Shown one piece after another: positions 46,001-57,940 of a stretch of DNA of 64,000 bases. The notes beneath the pieces are model-generated. The model ran no database searches, had not been told where the DNA came from, and worked only from the letters and a program-made list of their open reading frames with translations. Within the stretch, counting starts at the first letter, position 1. Each line of letters begins with the position of its first letter. The stretch spans positions 22,322,846-22,386,845 of the forward strand of contig NC_088779.1 in assembly GCF_954871325.1 (NCBI RefSeq), in the 5' to 3' direction. Source of the stretch: Gordionus sp. m RMFG-2023 (lineage: Eukaryota; Nematomorpha; Gordioida; Chordodea; Parachordodidae). The position numbers and the translations under genes are program-made.

Positions 46001-48364
46001 CTTTTGAAAAATCATTAAAAATTGGGAGGGGGGGGAGGACTCATCCCCTCATCAATTTGGAAAGGGGGTAAAAATCAACAAAATTAGGAAGGGGGTGGCT
46101 TCCCATAGCTCTCCATCCGCGATATACGCATGATTATAATTTGTTATTTATACATTTTTTTGGGAAAATCAACCTGCTTTTAAGGATACAACTATTAACT
46201 TTACAAAGATAACATCACTAGTTAAAGTATAAACTCTTCCTTATAGAATTCCTTAATATTATTTTCGGATTTTTACTATTAAAATTACTATATGATCTAT
46301 TTTAATCAATTAACATTTTGTTATTTATTAAACAGGAACTTTTCTATGCAAGATGGTACACTTTCTCTTTGTATTTTGCGCATCGGTTCAAATATACTTG
46401 ATTTTAATCATTTCGATAGATAGAATGAGAATCACTACGGCTAGCGTCTCCGCTTCCAATTTCAACAGATACAGAATGGATAAAAAATGTAAATACGTGG
46501 CTGCCCTATGTTGGATTTTCGGCCTTATTGTATCGGTTCCAAATTTATTCTTGTATGATGTCACTTACGCACTTATCCCTTATCCTCCACCGAATATCAA
46601 AATGGAGCCTGCCCAACAAAAATTTATAAATCTAAATAATATGAGTTTCAACGATGATGAATATGGGGAGATGCGCTTAAGTTGTGAACAGTATATATTT
46701 GGAAGCCGTGATGAGATTTTAAACAAATTTGGGAGGATTTATAATAAAAGCGCTATCAATAGTCTCGATAACCAACTTAAAAACTTCTTATCCCAATTGT
46801 CATCCCGTTACACACCCCTTTGGAGATTGAACAACCAATACAGATCGTGTAGAGAAAAAAAAATACGCCTCTTGATGCAGGTTTCCAAAACACGATTGGA
46901 GATGCCTATATATCGAACCGACTCATATATTCCATATGGGCATCTTTCAAGCAGAAATCCAAGAATAAGTCGTATTTATAAGTTGGAGTCTACTACAAGT
47001 AAGAATGGTGTTTCAAGTGATTACGAATTAATCGTAGACTGCGCCTGTATAAAATCCAGCGTGTATCAATTGATTTATGCGATCTTCGTATCTATAATGG
47101 TGTTCTTCGTGCCGTCTGTTTGGATCATCATCAATTATGCCATCATAACTTGTTTCTTAGTTAAAACAAATAAAAAAATATTTGCTATTGCAACCCGTAC
47201 TGCCCCTATTTTCCAAGATATATCTAATAATAATATAAATATTCAAAATTGCAATAACCTTTTTCGTGAAGGCGCTAGAATACAGAGCCTTCCTGGTACG
47301 AAATTCAATAAGTTTAAACTTCGTGATTGCTTTAGAATTCAAAAGCGGCCTTTCCTTGGTAAAGTACGAAAAATAAAATTTAATATAATTAAGATGATGT
47401 GTTTGCTCTCATTCTTATTCATCATTTCTTGGTTACCCTTCTTCGTTTTATATCTAAAAGAGGTATGATTATCATTCAAATATATATTATAATATATATA
47501 ACACTATTACATTTTTTTTTCTTCCTTTAATTATCATCCATAGTTGGTTAATTAATGTATAACAGAAAAATCGGTAAAAATCATAATCTCATAGAACCTT
47601 ATTATTTATTATAAACTTTTTTAAATGTTTCTCCATTTGAGAAGATTTAAAAATAAACTAAAAATTATGTAAATATTATAGAAACATATTAAATACAATA
47701 TTTATTAATGCACAATTTTATCCTGCAACCCTTTGGGTGCTATCATATTCTACTCTAATGAACAGCCCTACATCTTTTATAAAAAGAGGCAAATCACTTC
47801 TATCTTATCTATCTTTATTTTTATATAGATATTAATAAACCTTTTTGCCATAATAAAAAACAAAAAATCATACGATGTTTTTTTTCAGCACCTGAAAGGG
47901 TTCGAGTAAATCTTGGTTTACTTTTAAATAAATAGCTAAAAAAAATTTCAATTATTACCTGCCTTTTGTTAAGTTTCCGGCTTTCATCGATTTAACTGTT
48001 CTATAATAACATACTTTTGCGGCTTAATTATATTTAATCAACGAGATCTCAAAATGTTTATAAGCTATGGTAGTAGTATATTAAATATTGATTATTTGAA
48101 CTTTTTTAATGCAGGCCAAAAATTATTCTTTCACATTTATTTAATTAGAAACTTAGATATTTTATGGTATCCTTCACTAATCAAAACATAATGGCTAGAA
48201 AATGGTTATTATTTTTCACAACGTTTAGTTTGATTTACGATTTTTTCCTCTTTTATTATTACGACACCGATTACAAGGCTTCGTTTTGGAAATTATTCAA
48301 AGGTATATATTATATTAAGATCTTTATTCTTTATAGTATTAATAAATCCATCTCAATTATATAG
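43019..48364 (+). CDS. Class A (rhodopsin-like) G protein-coupled receptor
   Basis: Three exons: 43019-43280 (TM1-TM2), 46336-47462 (TM3-TM6) and 48149 to 48302 or 48364 (TM7, helix 8). Intron 1 (43281-46335) is phase 1 and intron 2 (47463-48148) is phase 0; donors GTAAAG and GTATGA and acceptors aacag and attag keep the frame. Joining exons 1 and 2 places a Cys exactly 24 residues before the Asp of DRM (SIDRM), matching Cys3.25 and the DRY position of this family. TM6 holds FIISWLPFF. TM7 aligns residue by residue with the NPxxY-helix 8 region, here DFFLF then YYYDTDYKASFWKLF. TM2 reads NLTICM, without the usual Asp2.50. The second extracellular loop is about 166 residues, far longer than usual. 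Exon 3 either ends at a donor (48302) or reads on to TAG at 48362-48364; total length is about 514-535 residues. Ligand unknown; the layout recalls peptide receptors. Confidence 0.82.
43436..43800 (-). repeat. Dispersed repeat, copy 2 (inverted relative to 14811-15190)
   Basis: The reverse complement shares ordered words with 14811-15190, including ggtatgct, agactaaacaaacg and gtagctagt. It lies in GPCR intron 1. Confidence 0.5.
44776..45230 (+). mobile_element. LTR fossil with primer-binding site
   Basis: A candidate LTR from TGTAGATGATGACTAC (44776) to cttca (about 45202), with a TATA-like cttatataaggg near 44932 and an AATAAA near 45084. It is followed at once by TGGCGCCCTGGCTGGGGCTC (45205 on), which looks like a tRNA-Lys-type primer site extending into the T-arm (ctcgaaccc). 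No internal coding sequence follows, so only this stub remains. Family most likely Ty3/Gypsy. Age unknown, as there is no second LTR. Confidence 0.45.
45631..45830. mobile_element. hAT-like miniature element, copy G
   Basis: Starts TAGTGTTGCTAAACCGACTC. The inner words cttcgagcctagg fit the family; the right tip is decayed. Confidence 0.5.
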
Positions 48365-50371
48365 TGCACGTAGTTAATCCTATATATTTATCTAAATCAT
48401 GCAAATCTCATGTCAGAACTAATCGTAGATCATTTGCGAATTCTTTGTGATTACAATTATCCTCCAATTAGAGGCCAAAATGGTGTCCTTTTTTCGTTAT
48501 TTTCCTAAGTTGTTTTTTTTGGCCAGTTCCATCATAAATAGATTAAAGGCAATGAATAGTAAAAATTAAGGAAAAAGGATCAAGATTGGGCAAAATTGTG
48601 AAGGATCATATCATATATAACATTTTTGCTAAATGATAACGATTTTGAAAATTTTTTTTTCCATAAACTTTTTGTATATTCTTAAATGCCATTTCATTTG
48701 TTTATGGTAAAGATTTATTAATTTGAGATTTAAATGAATTATTAGAACAGGACTTGAAGGTATTCCTTAATATCTAAATATTTTATTTTATTTATATAAT
48801 CATTTTCCCTTTTTTTTACCAAGAATAATCGGAACCAAAGGATGTGTGATTTTAACCTATAATCAAACAAGAAGATCTCAATTAAATGTTACCTTGATAA
48901 ATACCAAAATCTATATTTTTTAAAAAAAAATGATGGTCATAATTTCTAATTGTGCTTATAAAACCTATTTATAATTTTTTTACATGTCAACTCGTTGGAA
49001 ATAATAATTGTTTTTGTTAATGTAACATGCTTCTCTGATTGTAACTGTAAAAAACAAGATTGGAGTAACCCTTGTAATAAAGAAAAATGTATATATAAAT
49101 AATAAAGGCTCTAATTAATAATATACCCTTTAATAATCTTTATTCATTTAATAATCATTATTAAAATCCATAAGGTAAAAGTTATAAGTAAGACAAAAAT
49201 TATAAAAATTAAAATATAAAAATTATAAAATATAAAAAAAGTGTATAACTAAACAATTGTTAAACTGTTAAGTATAAAATCTCTATAATTATGTCGCTTT
49301 TTCATCTCATTTACATAATAAAATTTATTATCTAACAAAATATACTGTCTATGCATAACCAATCTTTCATAATTTAATAAGTAATTTAGCATATAATTAA
49401 AATATATAAATTAAATAAAAAATATATTTGCATATTACAACATTAACTAATTAATAAATTGTTTATAAATCATCAGCGTCTAAATAAAAAGGTGGAAGAG
49501 TGCGTGGGGGGGGGGGGGGTTGAAGCCATTTCCAAATAGGGGGTCATTGGTCATAGACAAAGGCAGATATTGATCTTTTGGGGGAGAATATATACTTAAA
49601 CAATAAAATTCTTATTAGATATATCACATTAATCAATGCAACCAGAATTGGTAAATAGCGTTCTTCATTAATTTTTATCTTGGCAATTAAAAATATTTTA
49701 TACACGTAGATTGTATTTTATTAATTGATGTGAGTGCATTATAAAGATATGGTTATTTGCAAGGAAATTTCATTTCAATTTATTGATAAATAGATCAATT
49801 AAATTATAAATTTATATGTTTTTTAAAATAAGTATGAAATTAAATTCGTTAGATATAACATATTACATTCCAACATGGACCATAAAATTATTTATTTGCA
49901 TCTAGATGGATAAGGAGATTGTTTTCAAGGCATTGGGTTGTCAACATAGAAGCTTTATAAATTATATAAAATAAAGATGTAGGTTAATTTCTTCCTTTAA
50001 AAATTTGATCCTAAAATAAAATTATTATACTATTGATTATGTTATGGATATATAAAAAATATATCATAAACTATGAAACTTTTATCTAAATATTTTTAAA
50101 ACGATGTAGAATTAAAGCATTGAATGTAAGTTTAAATTCTGAAAAAAGGAAAAAAAATATATAATATAAATGAAAATGACACTATCTATAGTTTGTGTAT
50201 GTGTTAGGGAAAACCTGCATAATTTTCTTTGAAAATTTATAACTGAATTTTTGTCAACTCTTTCGGTTCAAATATAACTAATTAAAGTGTGGATTACCCT
50301 TAATATTTTAAAAATGAAAGGAGATAAATGTACCAATAAAAGAGAAAAGTATTGAATGAAATATAAAATCA
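48365..50371. other. No gene seen
   Basis: A+T-rich DNA with a 14-G run (49506-49519) followed by G-rich sequence to about 49590. If the receptor has a further C-terminal exon after a donor at 48303, it was not recognised here. Confidence 0.45.
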
Positions 50372-50379
50372 CAAAAAGG

Positions 50380-51437
50380 TAGTGCTGTAAACATTTTTAA
50401 AAAAATCGAACGCGTTCGCGTTCAACGTTCATTGACAAAAATCGAATGCGTTCACGTTCACGTTCAAATTCAAAAAAAGGAACACGTTCAAGTTCATGAA
50501 CGCGTTCATGCGTTCAAAATTTTATGATAAATTTTTTTTTAAATTTAATTTAATATAAATACATGCCTTATATTTTTCAACACAATATATTAGCCATGAT
50601 AAAAAAATAATAGTTTTATTTTGATAATATAATTATAAATACAATATAATAGAGCGATAAAAAAATAAATTTATAAAATTTTTTTCTTAAATACTAATAT
50701 TAAAATGCCTTATTATTATAATTAACTATATATATATATTATGTAATTATTTTTACTTAGAACAATTAAAATAAATTATTAACTGGCTATATAGTTATAC
50801 ATATTATATAATATAAAATAATTAATGTTACAATCAGATGTCTTTTTAAATTGGAGCTTGAAGATGTTGACAATGATATAATACTTTTTGGACACATTTT
50901 ACATTTGGTAACTATTGAATTACCTTTTGATTTTAAAACAGTGAAATATTTTTGATATTTGGGCCATGGTAATTCTAATTCATCTAATATTGAATTTTGA
51001 TTTTCAGAATCTGATGATGAAATATTTATATCCATGCAAATGCTAATCTATTAAATTAAAATATAAAATATTCAAATTAATAAACTTTAATCTTATCTTC
51101 TCTAGCAGTAGCACGTTATGGTACGTTAATTGCAATATGAAAGAGGAAAAAGTAAAAACAGCTGATTCAAAAATATAAGACTTTTTTGTTAAAAAATTGG
51201 ATTAAATATTAATTTTTTAAATAAATAAAAATATAAGATTTTTTGTTAAAAAATGCGGATTAATATTAATTTTTAAATAAATAAAAATAAAAAGTGTTTT
51301 TAAAATTGAACGAACGTAAAATTGAACGCGTTCATCAAAGAAAAGGAACGCGTTCACGTTCAAAGTTTGTCAAAAAAAAGGAACGCCGTTCATCACCTTT
51401 TTTCAAAAAAACGTGAACGCGTTCGTTTACAACACTA
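50380..51437 (-). mobile_element. Internally deleted hAT element with BED-finger exon (1058 bp)
   Basis: Tips TAGTGCTGTAAAC (left) and GTTTACAACACTA (right) are inverted. The element is flanked by a perfect 8-bp target duplication, caaaaagg (50372-50379 and 51438-51445). Both ends carry several copies of the gaacgcgttc word, probably transposase sites. Only the first transposase exon remains. Reverse-oriented relative of 4041-5187. Confidence 0.9.
50787..51035 (-). pseudogene. BED zinc-finger exon of a hAT transposase
   Basis: 82-residue frame from an ATG at 51035: an acidic, Ser-rich start (MDINISSSDSENQNS), then W-x2-YQKYF, KCKMCP and SSSSNLKRHL. This is a complete BED finger (C-x2-C...H-x3-5-H/C type, with the last ligand beyond the exon). 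BED fingers bind the transposon tips. After KRHL the frame runs into A+T-rich, probably intronic sequence. The catalytic exons are missing from the element, so this can at most make a DNA-binding fragment. Confidence 0.75.
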
Positions 51438-51445
51438 CAAAAAGG

Positions 51446-53513
51446 TTTATATAGCGCTTTAATGTGAGAATTTGAATGAAAAACCTCGATTTTTGCGTTT
51501 TAATAAAAAAGAGTAAAATCAAAATTTAAAAAAAAAAAAATTAAGCCTCGAAATTTGAAAAGATAGTCAATCAAACCTTTCTACTTATTTTTATACGAAA
51601 TTTCGAGAGTTATATAATATATTTTGGCTAAAATCTTTGATAATACCATTTGAAGGTAAGATCCCATCTGACATATTTGTCAGCGGTTAAAAGATATTTA
51701 TGTCGGTGATATCACTATGTTAGGTATATCGGAGGTTATAATTTAGCTAATTATTTTGTTAAACATTTTGTGTTTATAGAATCTTGCGAAGCCAGACTTT
51801 GATTCGTTATATTTTTTTTAAAATCTCAATTGTTGATAATATTTTGCCAAGATTTTGATTCAGTAAATGCCTCCAGTCATTTATGTTTGAGAAAAATTTA
51901 TTTTTGAGAAAATGAATTTATTTTCTAATTTAAATTAAAATTTCAATATAAATTAAATAAAAAAATATAAATTATTTTTCTTATTAATTAAATTTTCAAT
52001 ATAACCAGAAAACCCTACCTCCCTTCCCTTTGACTGCGCTTTGCCAGCACATTCCATAAAATTATAACTATTATTTATTATCTCCTTCCTTCCCTTTTCC
52101 CTGGATTCATAAATTATATTTATCTTAATCAGGATTTTATAAAATTTAGGTGGCATTTTCTTCCATGAATTTTACTTGAGACTCGCAAATTTGCAACATA
52201 AAAAAGATAAAAAATTATTTAGGCCGGTTTTCCATATACCTTTAACCTGCTTAAATTTAAAAAAATATAATATATGGTTTTACATTTTAATTTTTGCTCG
52301 CTAAATGATAATTCACAAAAACTTAATAAATTTTCCATGATGTAGTGAGGGAATTTTAGACTCTCCACCCCTATTGGTTACCGTATCATTATCAAAATAT
52401 TACTAACTAACTTACATATGAACTTATTTTAATATTCTCTGTATCAGAGACCTTCATGGGCCATAATTTTTTGCTAAGGCCCGGCCCATATTTAATATTT
52501 TAAAAAATTCCCATGCCCATGATAAGCTTCAAATTTGTCCAAATCCGGCCCAAGCCCATATCCAAAAATTTAATCTATTGTAATTAAAAATAAACAACAT
52601 TTCAGTGCATTTAGGCAATCATTTAGTTTGCAATACTAAAATTTATTGTTATTAGAAGAAATTGCAACATTTTTTTAAGTTATCAACTGTTTTAAAGCTA
52701 AATTTAAATGAAATAACTTTAGGCCCAAGCCCATTAAAAAAAAGTCAAAAGCCAGAAAATATAATATTAAACCAATGAATGCGAGCCGGCCCTACCCATG
52801 AAAGTCTCTAATCAGTATAGGATATTTGATCTTATAATGCATTAAAAACGGAATATAAATGAGGAATTTTTATTTTTTTATAGATTTCAATTTATAAAAT
52901 AAGATACAGAATAAGAATCTATTTAAAAATATAAATAAGATTATATTTAAAAAAATAAAATTAAAATATGTTTATATAAAATGTGAAAGGTGCCTCTAAG
53001 CAATAAAACCGTAGATAGAAATGCCAAATCAGATAAATTTATTTTGATATTTATATTATATCTGAATTTATAAATATCATCATAAAATAAATGTTTTTAG
53101 AAATTACTAACTATTTAATAAATATGTTGTGTAGAAATTTTTGTTATAAGAAAATTGGTCCGGATCGCGCCAGTCAGATCAGTGTATTAAAACAGCGTTC
53201 ACTTACTATATTTTATAGAGACCCTGTCCGGAAATTATGGATTTGACATTTACAATATTCCACAATTTAATATTTATCCTTTTTTCTTTCAGTTAGACCA
53301 ATCATCTTAATACAAATATAACCATCAGAACAACAGTCATTCCCCTTTTATAAGCTTTTTCGAATGTTATATTAGTTATACTATATCATATCACCTTCTT
53401 AACAGCCTTGTCTGCATTTTCGTGAAAAGATTTTTCTTTAACAGGCAAAACTATACATCATTCATATTTATTAGAATTTTTTTATACCTTAGCCACCAAT
53501 AAATTCCATATAA
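51446..53513. other. No gene seen; degenerate cccaagccca repeat at about 52450-52800
   Basis: Around 52450-52800 words such as ggcccggcccata, cccaagcccat and atgcccatgataagc recur between A+T-rich spacers, resembling the repeat at 8255-8640. A half copy of the miniature family may lie at about 51565-51650. The minus-strand ORF at 51953-52156 has no recognisable product. Confidence 0.4.
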
Positions 53514-53514
53514 T

Positions 53515-54712
53515 CATAGGCGTACCCGGTTATCACTTTTTGTGAATATCCTTTTAAGCTAATAAAAAATATCCCTCTTAGTCCTTAACCCATTCCCTGA
53601 CCCCCAAAAATATATGTATATATCTTAAATAATAATTTGAAAGAAAGAATGTAAAAGTTGATATTTTTTTATAAAACTATTCATCATAATTTATACATCT
53701 TTGGAAAAAGTATTTATATATAAAAAAAGTGAACCAAAAATGTTTTTTATGAAATGGAATATACGCCAAAGAGTCTTAAGACAAAAGTGAAATGTATTAT
53801 AATTATTAATAATAGATCCATAAAATTACTAAATAATATAATATATTAAATATAATTTTTTTATAAAGTGAGTAATTTTAAATTATTTATCTTAATAAAA
53901 GTAAAATATAATTATAAAACTATTGATAAAATTAAATAATAAATTAAATAAAAAAATTAAAGCACAATACAAACAGTGGAATATTATATGTCGTAGATTT
54001 ACAATATATCTTATTTTATCAATTATCATATGACAATCAAGTAATTTTTACCAATTTAGCTAATTATATATTTTACAGAAAGCTATAAAATATTGATAAG
54101 GACATCAGAAAATATCTTTTAAAGACATTGTGGGATGAATAATATGAAAATTAATTTTTAAAATCATTTTTATATAAATAAATAGATGGAGTAAAATAAT
54201 TGAATGCAAATTGTTGCTATATTTATTATCAAAGCATTGATTAGTAAAATTTGTTAAAATATTAACTGTAATATATTCTCTAACTGTCAAATATGTCTGT
54301 AAAAGTGGAATTTTACCTAGTATTAATTCTATATAATATAGGAATAACAACTATATGTCTACATTTTATAAATAAATTTCTTATACTTGTATGGAATAAA
54401 TTATTACCATTCTTTTAACTGTCAAATATGTCTGTAAAAGTGGAATTTTACCTAGTAATAATTCTATATAATATAGGAATATCAACTATATGTCTACATT
54501 TTATAAATAAATTTCTTATACTTGTATAAAATAAATTATTACCATTCTTTTATATAAATGTATATACAAGTAATTTTATATTTTATATAAACTAATAAAA
54601 ATAAATATCATATTTGTTCCAGACTTATTTTTTCCCCCAAAATGCTGGGGACGAAGCCCCCAGTAATTTTTTAATCCCCCCATTAGAAAAATCCTGGCTA
54701 TGCCTATGATAT
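53515..54712. mobile_element. Non-coding element with CATAGGC-type inverted tips (about 1.2 kb)
   Basis: Left tip atcataggcgtacccggtt; right tip, reverse complemented, atcataggcatagccaggatt. About 13 of the first 16 bases match. G/C-rich stretches (ccccccatt, gggggac) lie just inside the right end. It carries no transposase. The flanks share atataat, which might be a target duplication. Confidence 0.5.
54282..54551 (+). repeat. 135-bp tandem duplication, two copies
   Basis: The sequence starting aactgtcaaatatgtctgta is repeated at 54282 and 54417 with only a handful of differences. It lies inside the inverted-tip element. Confidence 0.9.
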
Positions 54713-57000
54713 AATTAAAACTATACACTCCTAATATTCTTATTTCTAAAATATCAATCAGGCCTCGTCAATAGAATATTGATGCCAACACCTTCAAAGA
54801 CTTATATCTACCCATATTTTGCCGCTTTGAGGGCAATATTACCATTATTAATGACACCTTAATGGTACTCCCTTCATATATTTTAAAAAGAACGACCTAG
54901 ATTATTAATGCTCTACTGCCAACTGTTAAAATATTGTGAAGACTTGTATTTTAAAACATTAATTCAATTGAAAACCCTCGCATTCACAATGATGCATTAT
55001 TAGAGTATATTGTTTGGCATGTATATGAGTTTACTGATAGAATGTCTAATCCTTTTAAATTAATTCAAAATGATAGTAATAAATTATCCAGAAATAGTTT
55101 TGTTTGAAAAATAATGTCTATGGTTGTGTGAAATATTTAGATTTGATCGATGTGCAATATTATTGTATTATAATAGGTCTATAAGTATCAACTTTAGCAG
55201 CAATACATTTTGCCCTACTTCAACTAAATATTCAAGATAACCCCCAATATATCTATCCTACCCCTACCCTACTACCTCCTTAAATGCCTAATCCCTCAAA
55301 AAAATTGGAATCAAACTTTCCTACCCCCCCCCCACCACTCCCACCTCATGTAAATGCTATTCACAAGGTTAGGGTAGTCATTCTCTACATAGAGTTACAA
55401 GGTTTCTACCCACCAGGGAGGCTCGTCTATTATTATTATAGTAGGAATTCTATACAGAGGACTCTAAGCCCCCCTCCACCGCAAAAGTCTCCCTGATATT
55501 TTTCCATCAACACTCACAGAACCCGCTACCTCAAATCCCCCCCCTCCCCATAATCAAATCTCAAAAGATCTTTTACAATTTTAAAATTTCTTACATATTA
55601 TAAAAAAAATTAGCATTATTAAATAATAAATAATTACTTTTAGAAATAATATTTAATTTATTATTTTACAAATAAATTGTAAAAAAAATTATTAATTAAC
55701 ATGTTTAGTTTGTTTTAGTTTAAATAAAGATTAGACGTTGTATCTATTAAATATATAAATTTCAAAATCCTCCTTCTTTCTTCTAGTGATGGATCTCTTT
55801 TAACCAACAACACATACAGGCACTACATTTTTTTTTGGAAGTAGAGTAAAATTCTTCTATAATTTTAAATTCAAGTATTTTTATCAATATTATTCCTAAT
55901 TCTTCTAGAGATCTTTAAAGTTTAATTATCAATTTATAAAAAGTATTCTATTTTATAAAGAAGACAAGATATTTCCCCAGTATTTCTTAATCAATGATTT
56001 TAAAGAAACAAATTTAGAAAATATCTAAAAAATATAATCTCGATAAATAATTTCCTTGAATTACAAAAATAAGCTCAACGGGTTCATTTTTCTATAATAA
56101 ATAAAACTAACTATATAAATAGAACATTTTTAATCTGAAAAATATAATAAAAATAATAACTACTATGGTACTTAAAAATTGAGCATTATGTTTGTTCATA
56201 AGCTTAGCCGGGGGGGGGGAGGGGGGGGCAGACCTCCACTTCGGAAATTTGTTTGTTCTCGTAAATATCATCTTAAGCTTATAAAAAAATTTCACCCACA
56301 CACCTTTTTCTACTCTCCCCCAAAGATGGTATACAATATATAACTTTAAAGAAGAAATGTGAAAGAAAAATTAGTTAAAGTTGATAACCTTCTAAAACAA
56401 CGAATATAATTAAAAAAAATTTAAATGTGAAAATCGAAAATAAACTTTAAAAATATTTTAGTTATTGAAATATTATTATTTAAAATTTAATTGTGTATAT
56501 ACTTTTTATCATTTTTCTTTACTTGAATAAGATATCTTTTTTAACCTTACCAAATCTTAAATGTTTAACTTTTTATTTAATTTTTAAAAGTTATTCTTAC
56601 TTACGAAAATAACATTTTATACCAATTGTTATTCAAACAAATATTATTTGTTTTTATAATATTACTTATAATTAAATGAAAATAAATAAATATTTAACAT
56701 AGGCTTGAAAATCTAATATAGCCAAAGGCCCACAATGGATTCTAAAGTCTTCCAATAAAATTTAAGAGTAAAACACACCTGATAGTCCCCCCCCCCCCGA
56801 ATTATCAAAATCCTAGCTTTGCCTATGTGTTCGTTCATTATTTTAATTTAAGCAATATATTTTTTTGAAGTGATAAATATGTTTAAGAATAATGATTATA
56901 TGAATAGATATTAAAACATTATTTATGTTTTATTTATATTATAAAACGTAAAATAAACATTTCCATAATTTACTCAGTGGATGGAATTTTATTTGGTAGG
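54713..57000. other. No gene seen; C/G runs and a short CATAGGC element
   Basis: Contains C or G runs at 55324-55333, 56210-56219 with 56221-56228, and 56787-56798. A short stretch at about 56697-56830 begins aacataggcttg and ends aaatcctagctttgcctatgt, a small member of the CATAGGC group. ORFs at 55284 and 56107 run through homopolymers and are not credible. Confidence 0.45.
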
Positions 57001-57195
57001 TAGTGTTATTGAAAACCCCATTTTAAAAACGGCCTGATTAAAATTTTAGCCACTATATATGTAAGCCTGAAAATTTGCGGAAAGATGGCAAAATCGTTTG
57101 GACCACTATTTACCAAATCTCGAGGCTTCATAATATTATTTTGAGTAAAGACTAAATCATGCCTTTATTATAAATCGGGTTGTTCAACAACACTA
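57001..57195. mobile_element. hAT-like miniature element, copy H (195 bp)
   Basis: Starts TAGTGTTATTGAAAAC and ends ttcaacaacacta. The flanking 8-mers ttggtagg and ttgactgg agree at 5 of 8. The inner words ttaccaaatctcgaggctt are the best-kept version of the family core. Confidence 0.65.
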
Positions 57196-57790
57196 TTGAC
57201 TGGGTGATAAAATATATTGTATTTTATTCCTTTAAAATAATTTTATATAAATATGTATGATTATTATTTTCAAAATCAAAAGTATTTTATTAGTATTTTT
57301 TTTTTAAAATAATAATTAATACTTGCCCAACATACATAATTTCATTTTATCATTTCTCATGTTCATCTCTGCTTTGTATTTTGTATATTTTACCTTAACA
57401 TAATGATTTATTATATCTCTTAGCCTACCATATATATGCACAATAAAGAAACAAATGCATCCTTTATTTTTAATTCAATTGATTCATTTAACATCATGCT
57501 CTTATTTTTTTTAAATTTTCTTTAGAAAAAATTTATATCTTAGAAATATTAAAATTTAATTTTGTTCACATTTTTTGAACTCTCATCAACTGTCAAAATA
57601 TTCTCTTATTATATTTATATATTTTTAAAAAATATCTACATAATAAATTGCTTAAAAATAAGTTAAAAAAAATATATCTACATCATAATAAATTGCTTAA
57701 AAATAAGTTTTTAAAAAATATATAAAATATTAAAGATAAACGATTATAAATTTATTGAAAATATTTAAATTTAAATCCTCTATTTGGTAA
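57196..57790. other. No gene seen
   Basis: A+T-rich, with a small local duplication of ctacat..aataaattgcttaaa at about 57635-57710. Confidence 0.45.
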
Positions 57791-57940
57791 GAATTTAAAT
57801 ATGATATATGTGACAAATTGGGAATCAATTGGAATGGTATAAATGCATTTGCTGCCAATCCATGTATAAATTTAATAACAAATAGGGAGTATCATTCTTT
57901 CTACTCTATGAATGCCTGTTCAGAAATTGTAGAGAATTAA
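57791..57940 (+). CDS. Possible Cys-containing exon, product unknown
   Basis: One frame is open for 49 codons with non-A+T-biased residues (ICDKLGINWNGINAFAANPC and SFYSMNACSEIVEN), ending in TAA. An AG precedes it (ggtaag), but the acceptor tract is weak. The three Cys and mixed composition look like a real extracellular domain piece. No family is recognised and no partner exon was found. Confidence 0.3.
   Translation, partial: EFKYDICDKLGINWNGINAFAANPCINLITNREYHSFYSMNACSEIVEN

Larger units (their letters stand above)
43281..46335 (+). other. GPCR intron 1, filled with repeats
   Basis: About 3.05 kb between TM2 and TM3 exons. It holds a dispersed repeat (43436-43800), a 12-G run (43815-43826), an LTR remnant with primer site (44776-45230), a miniature-element copy (about 45631-45830) and a G-rich patch (46022-46100). 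No exon was recognised inside. Confidence 0.7.

Noticed and set aside
55284-55496. Pro-rich ORF
   Set aside because: It is produced by C runs and has no other protein-like feature.
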